This document shows positions 34,693 through 43,737 of a stretch of 64,000 nt of DNA, piece after piece. Position 1 is the stretch's first letter, and every line of letters begins with the position of its first letter. The position numbers and the translations under genes were made by a program. The notes below the pieces were generated by a model. The model was not told the DNA's origin, searched no databases, and saw nothing but the letters and a program-made list of their open reading frames with translations. The stretch is from Dyella_A ginsengisoli (GTDB taxonomy: Bacteria; Pseudomonadota; Gammaproteobacteria; Xanthomonadales; Rhodanobacteraceae), in the NCBI RefSeq assembly GCF_044904665.1, contig NZ_JADIKM010000002.1:496001-560000 (forward strand). Reading direction: 5' to 3'.

Positions 34693-35636
34693 GCGGACAT
34701 CGGCTCCATGTGGTTCTGATACCAGGCCCAAGTTTGCTCAAGGCCCTGGCGAAGTGTGTAATCACAGGTAAACCCGGTCGATTGAAGCTTCGATAGGTCG
34801 TAACCAAGATATTCGCGGCCGTTCGGCTTGCTGGCATCCCAAAGCACGCGACCATGCATGCCCGTGACTTCAGTGAGAATATCGACCACCTGTCTGATCG
34901 TGTAAACGTTCCCACTCCCGATATTTACTGGTCCCTCGAGCTGTTGCATTACCGCTGTAGCGGCCTTTGCCGCGTCGTAGACGTAGAGGAAGTCGCGCTG
35001 GGCAGTTCCGTCACCCCAAACCACGACTTCAGTGCCAGCAACCTTGGCTTCGTAGAAGCGCTTGATAAGTGAAGGAATGACATGCCCCTGTTCCGAGTCA
35101 AACCTGTCTCTGGGGCCAAACAAGTTACAGGAAACAATATAAGTCCACTGCAGCCCGTAGCTCTCGCTGTAAGCGCGCAACATACCGAGCATGGCGCGCT
35201 TGGCGTGCGAGTAGGAGTCCTCTGAATGATGAGGTTCGCCCATGAAAATCATTTCTTCGCGAAACGGGAGTCCCGGTGGCGGATACGGATACACCGCGCC
35301 CGTTCCCATTACGGCGATCTTTTTTACGCCTGCGCGGTGCGCAGCATCGACGACATTGGTGTTGATCATGACATTGTCATAGAACGACAACGCCTTGTTT
35401 TTCATGTTGCCCATGATCCCGTACACGCGACCAGCGGCATGGAAAACGTAATCGGGCGAGTGTTTCGCGAATAAATCCCGGGTCGCCTCGGTATGGGTCA
35501 AGTCGCCATCCTCGCGCCCCAAGCCGACTACGTTTTTGTATCCCTGCCGCGTAAGTTGATCGACGAGTGCAGAGCCAAACAAGCCCTTTCCCCCGGTAAT
35601 CAAAATTTTGTCGCTCTTATTCATCGCGTTATCCAT
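34689..35636 (-). CDS. GDP-L-fucose synthase-like epimerase/reductase
   Basis: A 315-residue extended SDR. It starts KILITGGKGLFGSALVDQL, has the catalytic pair in YSHAKRAM, and carries the GDP-fucose-synthase-like block NLFGPRDRFDSEQGHVIPSL followed by VVVWGDGTAQRDFLYVYDAA. In the classic pathway this enzyme converts the Gmd product to GDP-L-fucose. Because the gmd gene lies 15 kb away, the pairing is an inference. ATG 35636 or ATG 35624 could be the start; the first is listed. Confidence 0.83.
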   Translation of the reverse strand: MDNAMNKSDKILITGGKGLFGSALVDQLTRQGYKNVVGLGREDGDLTHTEATRDLFAKHSPDYVFHAAGRVYGIMGNMKNKALSFYDNVMINTNVVDAAHRAGVKKIAVMGTGAVYPYPPPGLPFREEMIFMGEPHHSEDSYSHAKRAMLGMLRAYSESYGLQWTYIVSCNLFGPRDRFDSEQGHVIPSLIKRFYEAKVAGTEVVVWGDGTAQRDFLYVYDAAKAATAVMQQLEGPVNIGSGNVYTIRQVVDILTEVTGMHGRVLWDASKPNGREYLGYDLSKLQSTGFTCDYTLRQGLEQTWAWYQNHMEPMSA

Positions 35637-36096
35637 CTGCCAAATAAATTTGTTTCCACCTTTGTTTCAATCGCCAAGTGGATGACGATAGCCGGCCAAG
35701 CGTGCGGGGCATCCAGCAAGCTCCAAGACCGTTAGCCCGGAAACTCGTCGGGAGCCCCCTCCGACCCAGACCAACAGGAACAAATCGGCATGTATTGTCA
35801 CATGCCGAGTTCCGGATCGGCATTGTTTCCGGGTTTCAGGCTGGTCGTTTGCCTGCACCGGGCTGCATCGAAGTCCGTACCCATATCCCGCCAACCACCA
35901 TGTCGCCATCGCCCGGAGATCACCCACTGACGCCGAGCCCATACGTCCGAGCAGGTTGTCTTTTGGAGCTGCATCACACCGCTCGAAAGGCCAACAAGCC
36001 GAGCCATGGACGCCAACAGACAATCGAGGCGCCCGCCCCAGCCATGAGCTGAGGCGAGAGAGCCCTGCGCCCGACCGTCCAGGACGCCCCAATGAA
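35637..36096. other. 460-bp gap between two LPS transcription units
   Basis: No gene is supported, although frames of 108-149 codons exist on both strands; they lack ribosome sites and recognisable protein features. The gap contains a hairpin (35785-35808) and should contain the promoter of the Fcl-like and GT genes. Confidence 0.45.
35778..35808 (-). terminator. Possible terminator of the wzm-wzt-methyltransferase unit
   Basis: A 9-bp perfect stem, TCGGCATGT (35785-35793) with ACATGCCGA (35800-35808), has a 6-base loop and is followed on the minus strand by TTTGTTCC. It is about 290 bp downstream of the methyltransferase stop, which is far for a simple terminator. Confidence 0.45.
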
Positions 36097-38847
36097 CTAG
36101 TTGCCCCGACGTACACGTCGCCACATCTTCCTCAAGACTCCCTGCGACAGGCTGACTATTTTTGCATTTGCCGTTTTCAGCAACTCTTCCTTCTCTTCAA
36201 GGGACCTGAGGGCAGCCGCGAGCTCTGAGCTGCGTGTGTGGAGCTCGCGATTGGCAAGCACCAGCGCTTCGGCCCCAGAGTTATCCAACGCCGCGTTTGC
36301 TTGCTCCAGCCTCGCCGTCCGCTCGTTAAGATCCGTGATGACCCGCTCAAGCGTCCCAGTACGCTCAACCAGCTCTTGCCGCGTCCAAACCAGCTCTTCG
36401 GTTTGATTGGCCAATGCCTCATTGGCTTGCTCCAGCATCCTTGTGCGCTCAACGAGATCCAGCCTCGCGCGGACCAACTCATCGCTCCGATCAGCCAGGT
36501 CCGATCGTGCACCCACCAGGTCATCTGTGACGCTTTCGAGCGCCACGTTTGCCTGCTCAAGCAGCTTGGTGCGCTCAACGAGATCCAGCCTCGCGCGGAC
36601 CAACTCATCGCTCCGATCAGCCAGGTCCGATCGTGCACCCACCAAGTCATCTGTGACGCTTTCGAGCGCCACGTTTGCCTGCTCAAGCAGCTTGGTGCGC
36701 TCCTCAAGCGCTCGACGTTCCGACTTCAGTTCAAGCGATTGCTCACCAAGCTGGCCACGGCATGACAGCACATCACGAGTTACAACCGAATATTCCGTCT
36801 GGAAAGACCCCTGCAGCAGCGACTCATCCACACCACGTCCTTCAGCCAGCAGCGCCAATCCATTTGCACAGCGAGCGATATTGTCCCAGGCGAGGGTGTA
36901 TTCGCGGACCCCGTCGCCATGATTGAACAAGTTAGGATGCGAGCGGTTGATGAGTATGTCATCCAGAGAAACGCCTAGCAGTTGCTCTCCTATAGCCAGT
37001 CCGCGCTCCCAGCACGCTCGCGCCCTGTCTGTTTGCCCCAAGGAAAGAGCAATCCTTCCGCCAACAAAGCTCGCCTCGGTAGTTTTGGTGGCAAGGTGCA
37101 CCCCAAATGCGCGAACGTCGTGACCAGCGCAATCTTCGTATGCGGACGCTGCCCCTGCGAGGTCTCCGAGAGCTTGCAGGAGCCTTGCCTTTGCAAAAAG
37201 GAGCGAAATCCGCCAACGCAACGCCATCTCACTGCCTGGTGATATCGCTACTTCTTCGTCGATAAGAGCGATCACATTCAGCATGTTCCGCGACTGGCGT
37301 TCGCGCGGATCCAGGGCGCGGTAGGCCTGCACGCACAACGCGGCCCGGTAGTCATTTGAATGGGCCGCAGCCTTGTCAAGCACAGCGCCACACAGGTCAT
37401 CCAATTTTTCAACATCTTTGAGACGATGGGTGACATTCACCATCGAATGCATCAACCACGGAATGGAGAAAAATTCGCCGTACCGGATAGACGGATGCCC
37501 TGTGTTCGCGATGTTGGAAAATACTCGCTCCGAATAGCCCACGGATGACTCCAGAGGAGACTTCATGCCGACCATCAACCACCACTCACAATCCATGGGC
37601 GAAGTTTCAGCAATCTCGACTCTTCGCAACATCCTCCCTCGCCGCTCCCACACATTTGCACCGAGCGCAGGAACTTTGCACTGACTTGCGGTTTGGGCGT
37701 AAGCCTCCTCCAGCGTGAAGAACTCACTGATCTCAGTTTTCAGCCTGCCCCAGTCATAGACGTGCAGATGGTAAGGGTTCGGGTCCTCTCCGGACGCGTC
37801 GCTCCAATCGTTCGGCACACTTACAAGAATCCGCCCACCCGGCACAAGAATCCGGTGGAACTCGCGCAGTACCGCTACGGGATCCGCGACATGCTCGAGT
37901 GTTTCAAATGAGGTGACAAGATCAACCGAGTTATCCTCCAAAGCGGAGAGCGCCTCCGGGAGCATTCCCAATTCATAGCGGACACGATCACCATCTTCCG
38001 AAAAGGACATTTTGGCGTAGTCGATCGCATACTTGCTACCATCAATCCCGATTATCCTGTCCGCCCTGGTACTGGCAGCAATAACCCGTCCGCCATAACC
38101 GAGGCCACATGCCGCATCAAGGACGCGATCGCCGGGCTTGACATACCCGCTTGCCCAATCGTAACGAATGACATGGGCATCCGATCGCTCCCCAGCATCA
38201 CGCAGCATATCCATGTGAAGTCCACGCTCCTCGCTGAGGGACTCCAGGGGGAAGGCATTGGCGGCCGCCGCGGGCAGCTTTTCCAGCACAATGCTGATCT
38301 GCCAGCCTTCATTGTTGAGGGATTCGTAATTATTTATTTTGTAATAAGCGGGATGCTTCCGGAAACCGGCTTCAAAGCACCGTGCCTCCCACCAAGCCCG
38401 CCCCTCAACGGTCAAGTGCCAATGACCGTCCCTGTCTTGGGTAGTCGCGATTTTAAGAAAGACATTCTTCCGCGTAACCCGGAGAATTTCACGAAGCGCA
38501 GCCGGCACGTCTTCAGGCGCAAGGTGTTCCATACAATCAGTGGAAACCACGGTCTCAAAAGCATCGTCATCAAACGGCAGCGCGAGAACCGATCCCGGGA
38601 AGAAGCGACCAGGTGCGCGGTCATTGCTGCGAGCCACGACCACCTCGGAGACATCCAGTCCGACGGCACTCACGCCGCGGTCGAGCAGCGCACAGACAAG
38701 CTCCCCTTCGCCCGAACCAATATCCAGAATCGTTCCACTACCGCAGGTGAGCAATATCTCATTTGCCACTCGCTGAAGGTCCCCGCTGGATTCACCAATA
38801 CGGTCACTCTGTAACCAGTACAGATTGTATTCGCTGGAGTAATTCAT
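36097..38847 (-). CDS. Double methyltransferase with long C-terminal coiled coil (WbdD-like chain terminator candidate)
   Basis: A 916-residue protein. SAM-binding motifs occur twice: GTILDIGSGEGELVCALL (about 38-55) and DRVLDAACGLGYGGRVIA (about 240-257). Residues about 450-690 are helical and TPR-like. From about 690 to 900 there is a continuous coiled coil, ending in a basic tail (RKMWRRVRRGN). In ABC-exported O-antigens, WbdD caps the chain end and its coiled coil acts as a length ruler. The same gene neighbourhood (wzm, wzt) and layout suggest this role, although no kinase domain is seen. A 42-residue block is duplicated in tandem in the coiled coil. ATG 38847 overlaps the wzt stop (ATGA). 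Confidence 0.78.
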   Translation of the reverse strand: MNYSSEYNLYWLQSDRIGESSGDLQRVANEILLTCGSGTILDIGSGEGELVCALLDRGVSAVGLDVSEVVVARSNDRAPGRFFPGSVLALPFDDDAFETVVSTDCMEHLAPEDVPAALREILRVTRKNVFLKIATTQDRDGHWHLTVEGRAWWEARCFEAGFRKHPAYYKINNYESLNNEGWQISIVLEKLPAAAANAFPLESLSEERGLHMDMLRDAGERSDAHVIRYDWASGYVKPGDRVLDAACGLGYGGRVIAASTRADRIIGIDGSKYAIDYAKMSFSEDGDRVRYELGMLPEALSALEDNSVDLVTSFETLEHVADPVAVLREFHRILVPGGRILVSVPNDWSDASGEDPNPYHLHVYDWGRLKTEISEFFTLEEAYAQTASQCKVPALGANVWERRGRMLRRVEIAETSPMDCEWWLMVGMKSPLESSVGYSERVFSNIANTGHPSIRYGEFFSIPWLMHSMVNVTHRLKDVEKLDDLCGAVLDKAAAHSNDYRAALCVQAYRALDPRERQSRNMLNVIALIDEEVAISPGSEMALRWRISLLFAKARLLQALGDLAGAASAYEDCAGHDVRAFGVHLATKTTEASFVGGRIALSLGQTDRARACWERGLAIGEQLLGVSLDDILINRSHPNLFNHGDGVREYTLAWDNIARCANGLALLAEGRGVDESLLQGSFQTEYSVVTRDVLSCRGQLGEQSLELKSERRALEERTKLLEQANVALESVTDDLVGARSDLADRSDELVRARLDLVERTKLLEQANVALESVTDDLVGARSDLADRSDELVRARLDLVERTRMLEQANEALANQTEELVWTRQELVERTGTLERVITDLNERTARLEQANAALDNSGAEALVLANRELHTRSSELAAALRSLEEKEELLKTANAKIVSLSQGVLRKMWRRVRRGN
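36445..36696. repeat. 126-bp in-frame tandem duplication
   Basis: Copies at 36445-36570 and 36571-36696 differ by a single base (one G/A difference). Each encodes 42 residues beginning TKLLEQANVALESVTDD (protein residues 718-759 and 760-801). Forty-two residues are exactly six heptads, so the coiled-coil register is kept. A shorter, diverged version follows (TRMLEQANEALANQ). Confidence 0.95.
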
Positions 38848-40259
38848 TCTATGTTCCACTCGGCCTTCATTTTCAGATCGACGACGCCACCAAAGAAATA
38901 TTCATCCTTCCTCATCAGAACCTGAAAAAAAGCTGCCTCGTCCATCCAGTGCAACATTCGCTGAGACATGTAGTCGGGAGTCGCCTCGTACGAAACCGCA
39001 GCCTGGACCTCATACAGATTAACTCCTAGGTTGCAGTCGCACTCAAAAATAACTTCCAATTCCCCATTTATTCCCACGCTTTCGGCCCAGAAAACTTTGT
39101 CCGAGAGATGGTGTGCCCTGATTTCCATGTCTTGGTTAAGCGTGCCCCAGGAATAAACCTTCACCCCTTCCTTGTTTCGCAGTCGAACAGCCACGTTTAG
39201 GTTTTTGCTCTCCATTGCTGACTGGCATACAATTCGTATTTTCAGTTTGTCCCCGGGATAGAAGGCCGAACAGGGACACAAATCACCGTCCAGGGTCTCC
39301 ACCCTGACTATCCGGATACCACCGTCACCAAACGAGAGCCTTTCCGGCATAGGGACGGGGTCTTCGGCGCTCGAAGATACCTCGCTCAACCGGCCTGAAT
39401 CAGGAGCCGGATGCACCGGCGGAACGGACATCAAGCTCTGTTCCTGCGCCTTGGCCGACAGCCCCTTCGCTACTGCGCCAAAATAGGCAGCTTCCTCTTC
39501 ATGAAGAAGCCTGCGGTACTCCAACACGACATCCGACGAAGCGCCCCATTGGACGACATTGCCCCGGTTTAGCAAAACTGCACGTTTGGTGAGCGTGCGA
39601 ACACTCTCCTGATCATGCGACACGAAAAGCAGTGACGTGCCACGCGACACCAACTGGTCGATTCTCTGGAAGCACCGTTTTTGAAACAGCGCATCGCCCA
39701 CAGCCAACGCCTCATCGATGATGAGGATGTCCGGCTCGGCTTGCACCTGCACGGCAAACGCCAATCGAACCAACATGCCGCTGGAATACGTTTTTACGGG
39801 TTGATCGAGGTGATCTCCAATATCTGCAAAAGCAGCGATCGAATCGAACTTTTCGTCGATCTCTTCGGAGCTAAAGCCGAGCAGAGCACCGTTGAGGTAG
39901 ACATTTTCCCGGCCACTGAAATCCGGATTGAAACCCGAACCCAGCTCTAGCAGCGCAGCGATTCTTCCCCGCGTATAGACGGATCCTGAGGTCGGCGAAA
40001 GCGTCCCAGTTATTATTTGCAAAAGGGTACTCTTGCCACTTCCATTGCGCCCTATGATTCCTACTGACTCGCCTCTTTTTACCTCGAAAGAGACATCCCT
40101 CAGCGCCCAGAACTCCTGAAAATATCGCCTCGGCTTCAGCCCAGCGAGTTGCCGCAACCGCGGCAGAACGAACTGCTTCAGCCTGTCCCGTGGCTTTTCG
40201 TAAAGCTCATAACGTTTGGAAACGTCAGATATTCTGATTACTGTATCTTCAGAGGACAT
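38844..40259 (-). CDS. wzt: ABC transporter ATP-binding protein with C-terminal carbohydrate-binding-type domain
   Basis: Energises export of the lipid-linked O-polysaccharide across the inner membrane. The 471-residue protein has an ATPase domain with Walker A GRNGSGKST at 70-78, signature YSSGMLVRLAFA and Walker B ILIIDEALAVGD. Residues about 310-471 form an extra beta-rich domain (IRIVRVETLDGD, GDKLKIRIVCQSA, NLGVNLYEVQAAVSYEA) like the Wzt domain that recognises the capped chain end in E. coli O9a. ATG 40259 overlaps the wzm gene by 11 bp, and the downstream gene overlaps it by 4 bp. Confidence 0.93.
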   Translation of the reverse strand: MSSEDTVIRISDVSKRYELYEKPRDRLKQFVLPRLRQLAGLKPRRYFQEFWALRDVSFEVKRGESVGIIGRNGSGKSTLLQIITGTLSPTSGSVYTRGRIAALLELGSGFNPDFSGRENVYLNGALLGFSSEEIDEKFDSIAAFADIGDHLDQPVKTYSSGMLVRLAFAVQVQAEPDILIIDEALAVGDALFQKRCFQRIDQLVSRGTSLLFVSHDQESVRTLTKRAVLLNRGNVVQWGASSDVVLEYRRLLHEEEAAYFGAVAKGLSAKAQEQSLMSVPPVHPAPDSGRLSEVSSSAEDPVPMPERLSFGDGGIRIVRVETLDGDLCPCSAFYPGDKLKIRIVCQSAMESKNLNVAVRLRNKEGVKVYSWGTLNQDMEIRAHHLSDKVFWAESVGINGELEVIFECDCNLGVNLYEVQAAVSYEATPDYMSQRMLHWMDEAAFFQVLMRKDEYFFGGVVDLKMKAEWNIE

Positions 40260-41079
40260 CGGCAAAGCCCTTTCTTGTCTTCTGAAACCAGACGTACCCC
40301 ACCCACGCAACTGCGATGCTTATGACCAGCAGCCGAAACCAAGCACCCCATTGAGGCAATTGGCCCAAGGTAAGGGTATTCCGACCGTCTTCTATGATGA
40401 GCGTCAGCGGATTGAGCTGAAGCCATCCTTGATACTGAGGCGGCAGTGCGCTTACAGGATAGAAGACGGGCGATATGTACATAAGAACCGTTGTAAGTAT
40501 CCCGGTAACCTGAGCCACATCCCGAAGATATACGCCAAGAGAGGCGAGAAACCAGGAAAAACCCATGGCCATAAAAATCAACGGAAGGAGAATAAGAGGA
40601 AAGAAGATTGCCGTCCATGGTATTTGATGCTGAAACAGAAGCTGAACCAGCAGGAGGACCAGCAGGCTAATTGCCGCATGAAACAGCGCAGACCCGCACG
40701 CAACCCAAGGTAATATTTCCAGCGGAAAAATGACTTTCTTTACAAAATTGACGTTCGCAATTACCAATGTCGGCGCCCGATTTATACATTCGGCAAACAA
40801 CCCATGCACAATCAAGCCAACAAAGGCAAGGATCGCAAAATCGGCTTTCCCGCCGCCAGCTTCGACGCCCCACCGCGCCTTGAATACAATTGTGAACACA
40901 AAGGTGTAGATGCTAAGCATGAATAAGGGATTAAAGAAAGACCATGCGAGGCCCATCATTGATCCACGGTATCGCCCGATAACTTCGCGCCGCATCATTT
41001 GCAGAGCCAGTTGCCGATTCTTTACCAAGCTAACAAATAGAGCCCAAAGTGACGCGGGCTGAGACTGATGTGGATTCAT
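40249..41079 (-). CDS. wzm: O-antigen ABC exporter permease
   Basis: A 276-residue integral membrane protein with about six helices, beginning a minus-strand unit wzm-wzt-methyltransferase. The N-terminal cytoplasmic part LALQMMRREVIGRYRGSMMG followed by LAWSFFNPLFMLSIYTFVF is typical of the ABC-2 polysaccharide exporters (Wzm/RfbD type). It exports the polymer assembled on undecaprenyl diphosphate to the periplasm. It is the right-most island gene; the next gene is the GC-rich metB. Confidence 0.93.
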   Translation of the reverse strand: MNPHQSQPASLWALFVSLVKNRQLALQMMRREVIGRYRGSMMGLAWSFFNPLFMLSIYTFVFTIVFKARWGVEAGGGKADFAILAFVGLIVHGLFAECINRAPTLVIANVNFVKKVIFPLEILPWVACGSALFHAAISLLVLLLVQLLFQHQIPWTAIFFPLILLPLIFMAMGFSWFLASLGVYLRDVAQVTGILTTVLMYISPVFYPVSALPPQYQGWLQLNPLTLIIEDGRNTLTLGQLPQWGAWFRLLVISIAVAWVGYVWFQKTRKGFADVL

Positions 41080-41235
41080 AATTAGTTTTGTTGACTATTT
41101 AGTTTCAGAAGAATCCATTCAACGCTATGTTAATAGCATTCATCACTGGATCGAGCACACCATAAGAGCATTAACTAGCGCGCCGGGATTGGATTTGGAA
41201 CACAACAAACGTGGATTTGATCCCGGTATTACTCT

Positions 41236-42402
41236 TCAGGCCAGGGCGCGCTGTAGCTCACCCCTCAGATCCTCAACGTTCTCGACGCCCACGCTCAATC
41301 GAACCAGCCCGTCACTGATTCCCAGCCGCTTGCGATTGGCCGCCGGCACCGAGGCATGGGTCATAATGGCGGGATGCTCGATCAGGCTCTCGACGCCGCC
41401 GAGCGACTCGGCCAGCGCGAACAACTCGCAACGCTCGAGCATGCGCCTAGCCTTCTTCAGGCCTCCCTTGATTTCGACACTGATGATGCCGCCGAAGCCA
41501 TCCATCTGGCGCTTGGCCAGTGCGTGCTGCGGGTGACTCTTCAGACCCGGGTAGATCACCCGCTCGATGGCCGGGTGCTTTTCAAGCCACTTCGCCAGCT
41601 CTAGCGCGCTTTCACAATGCGCCTTCATGCGTAGATGCAATGTCTTCAAGCCACGCATGGCCAGAAATGCATCGAACGGGCCGGCGATGGCGCCGACCGA
41701 GTTCTGCAGGAACCCCATCTGCTCGGCCAGCTCCTTGGCGCCGGCCACCACGATGCCGCCGACCATGTCCGAATGGCCGTTGAGGTACTTGGTGGCTGAA
41801 TGCAGCACCAGGTCAGCGCCAAACTCCAGCGGGCGCTGCAGCATCGGCGAGCAGAAGGTGTTGTCGACTACCAGGATGAGACCGTGCTTTTTTGCGAACG
41901 CAGCCACTTTCGCAAGATCCACCAACTTCAGCATCGGGTTGGTCGGTGTTTCCGCCCAGATCATCCGTGTATTGGGCTTCAGCGCCGCTTTCAGGGCCTG
42001 GCCGTCGTTCAGGTCGACGAAGCTGAAATCCAGCCCGGCCGAACGGCGACGCACCCGCTCGAACAAGCGGTAGGTACCGCCGTAGAGGTCGTCCATGGCA
42101 ATCACGTGGCTGCCCGAGTCGAGCAAGTCCAGCACGGTGGAGGCGGCTGCGAGCCCCGATCCGAACGCGAAGCCGGCCACCCCTCCCTCCAACTCGGCCA
42201 CGCAACGCTCATAGGCCATGCGGGTGGGGTTCTGCGAGCGGGAGTATTCGTAGCCCTGATGCTTGCCCGGGCTGCGCTGCACGTAAGTGGAGGTCGCGTA
42301 GATCGGCGTCATGATGGCGCCGGTGCTGGGGTCGGGATGCTGACCCGCGTGAATGGCGCGGGTACCCAGCCCCAACGGTGGCCGCTTTGTCTGCTTGCTC
42401 AT
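41236..42402 (-). CDS. metB: Trans-sulfuration PLP enzyme (cystathionine gamma-synthase/lyase type)
   Basis: A 388-residue fold-type I PLP enzyme of the Cys/Met metabolism family. Visible blocks are LGTRAIHAGQHPDPSTGA, IYATSTYVQRSP, YEYSRSQNPTR, SGSHVIAMDDLYGGTYRLF, and the cofactor lysine in HSATKYLNGHSD. Sequence alone does not separate gamma-synthase from gamma-lyase; with a cystathionine beta-synthase at 52 kb, a lyase role in reverse trans-sulfuration is also possible. GGGAAGC precedes ATG 42402. The gene marks the right border of the LPS island, as reported for Xanthomonas. Confidence 0.9.
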   Translation of the reverse strand: MSKQTKRPPLGLGTRAIHAGQHPDPSTGAIMTPIYATSTYVQRSPGKHQGYEYSRSQNPTRMAYERCVAELEGGVAGFAFGSGLAAASTVLDLLDSGSHVIAMDDLYGGTYRLFERVRRRSAGLDFSFVDLNDGQALKAALKPNTRMIWAETPTNPMLKLVDLAKVAAFAKKHGLILVVDNTFCSPMLQRPLEFGADLVLHSATKYLNGHSDMVGGIVVAGAKELAEQMGFLQNSVGAIAGPFDAFLAMRGLKTLHLRMKAHCESALELAKWLEKHPAIERVIYPGLKSHPQHALAKRQMDGFGGIISVEIKGGLKKARRMLERCELFALAESLGGVESLIEHPAIMTHASVPAANRKRLGISDGLVRLSVGVENVEDLRGELQRALA

Positions 42403-42666
42403 GAATTGCTTCCCGGGCCCATCTAACGGGCCATCCTGTGACCGTCGAAACCGGCATCTTAGCTGTGATGGGGACTTTTGCCGATGCACGCGCAGGCGAT
42501 TCGTTCACGAATTTCTGCAGGAAATTTCAACACTGCGACGCTGTAGCTGAGGATCATCGTGGCGCGTCCGCGAGTTGGACGTAATTCGCCGAACGGGCAT
42601 CATTGCAGGGTTGCGCATGCCGCCGCACCCTCCGCGGATGGAAGTTAGCCTCAATGGATCCCATTC

Positions 42667-43737
42667 ATGATTGACCGAGTACATCGCTCCCGGACCCTGC
42701 TGGTGACCGGTGGAGCCGGCTTTATCGGCGCCAACTTCGTCCTGCAGGCGGTCGCGGATGGCCTGACGGTTGTCAATCTCGACAAGCTCACGTACGCCGG
42801 CAATCTCGACACACTCGCATCCCTGCAGGGGAACCCCAGGCATGCTTTCGTTCAGGGAGATATCGGCGACCGCAGCCTGATCGCGCGCCTGCTGGCCGAG
42901 CACAAGCCCGATGCGATCGTGAATTTTGCCGCCGAGTCCCACGTCGATCGATCGATCGACGGCCCGGCTGCGTTCGTCGAGACCAACGTGGTCGGCACAC
43001 TGGGCCTGCTCGAGTGCGCACGGGATTTCTGGCGGTCGCTGGAGGGCGCGGCGCGCGAGGGTTTCCGCTTTCTGCATGTCTCCACCGACGAGGTCTACGG
43101 CTCGCTGGGTGACGAGGGCAAGTTCACCGAGCAGACCGCCTATGCGCCCAACTCGCCCTACTCCGCCTCCAAGGCGGCTTCGGACCACTTGGTGCGCGCG
43201 TTCCATCACACCTACGGGCTGCCGGTACTCACCACCAACTGCTCGAACAACTACGGCCCCTATCAGTTCCCCGAAAAGCTGATTCCGCTGGTGATCCAGA
43301 AGGCGCTCGCCGGCGAGCCGCTGCCGATCTACGGCGACGGCCTGAACATCCGCGACTGGCTGTTCGTGAGCGATCACTGCAGCGCGATCCGCCGGGTGCT
43401 GGAAGCCGGCCGCATCGGTGAAACCTACAACGTGGGCGGCAATGCCGAGCGCACTAATCTCACCGTAGTCAAGACGATCTGCACGCTGCTGGATCAGCGC
43501 CGCCCGCTGGCGGACGGCCGCGCGCGCGAGTCACTGATGACCCACGTCAAGGACCGCCCCGGCCACGATCGCCGCTACGCCATCGATGCCAGCAAGCTGG
43601 AAAGCGAGCTCAGCTGGAAGCCTTCACAGACGTTCGAGAGCGGCATCGCCGCCACAGTCAACTGGTACCTCGAGCACCAGCCGTGGGTGCAGCGTGTGCT
43701 CGATGGCAGCTACCGCATGGAGCGCCTGGGATCATGA
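42667..43737 (+). CDS. rfbB: dTDP-glucose 4,6-dehydratase
   Basis: Second step of dTDP-L-rhamnose synthesis: dTDP-glucose to dTDP-4-keto-6-deoxyglucose. The 356 residues include the NAD motif TGGAGFIGANFVLQAVADG, NFAAESHVDRSIDGP, and the catalytic pair in NSPYSASKAASDHLVRAF. It is first in the rmlBACD operon and overlaps rfbA by ATGA. Confidence 0.97.
   Translation: MIDRVHRSRTLLVTGGAGFIGANFVLQAVADGLTVVNLDKLTYAGNLDTLASLQGNPRHAFVQGDIGDRSLIARLLAEHKPDAIVNFAAESHVDRSIDGPAAFVETNVVGTLGLLECARDFWRSLEGAAREGFRFLHVSTDEVYGSLGDEGKFTEQTAYAPNSPYSASKAASDHLVRAFHHTYGLPVLTTNCSNNYGPYQFPEKLIPLVIQKALAGEPLPIYGDGLNIRDWLFVSDHCSAIRRVLEAGRIGETYNVGGNAERTNLTVVKTICTLLDQRRPLADGRARESLMTHVKDRPGHDRRYAIDASKLESELSWKPSQTFESGIAATVNWYLEHQPWVQRVLDGSYRMERLGS

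Noticed and set aside
35667..36124. Overlapping frames of 108-149 codons on both strands
   Set aside because: They lack ribosome sites, start in odd places, and their translations show no recognisable fold.
42577..42584. Met box-like GGACGTAA upstream of metB
   Set aside because: Only five of eight positions match and there is no second adjacent box, so MetJ control of metB is not supported by this site.
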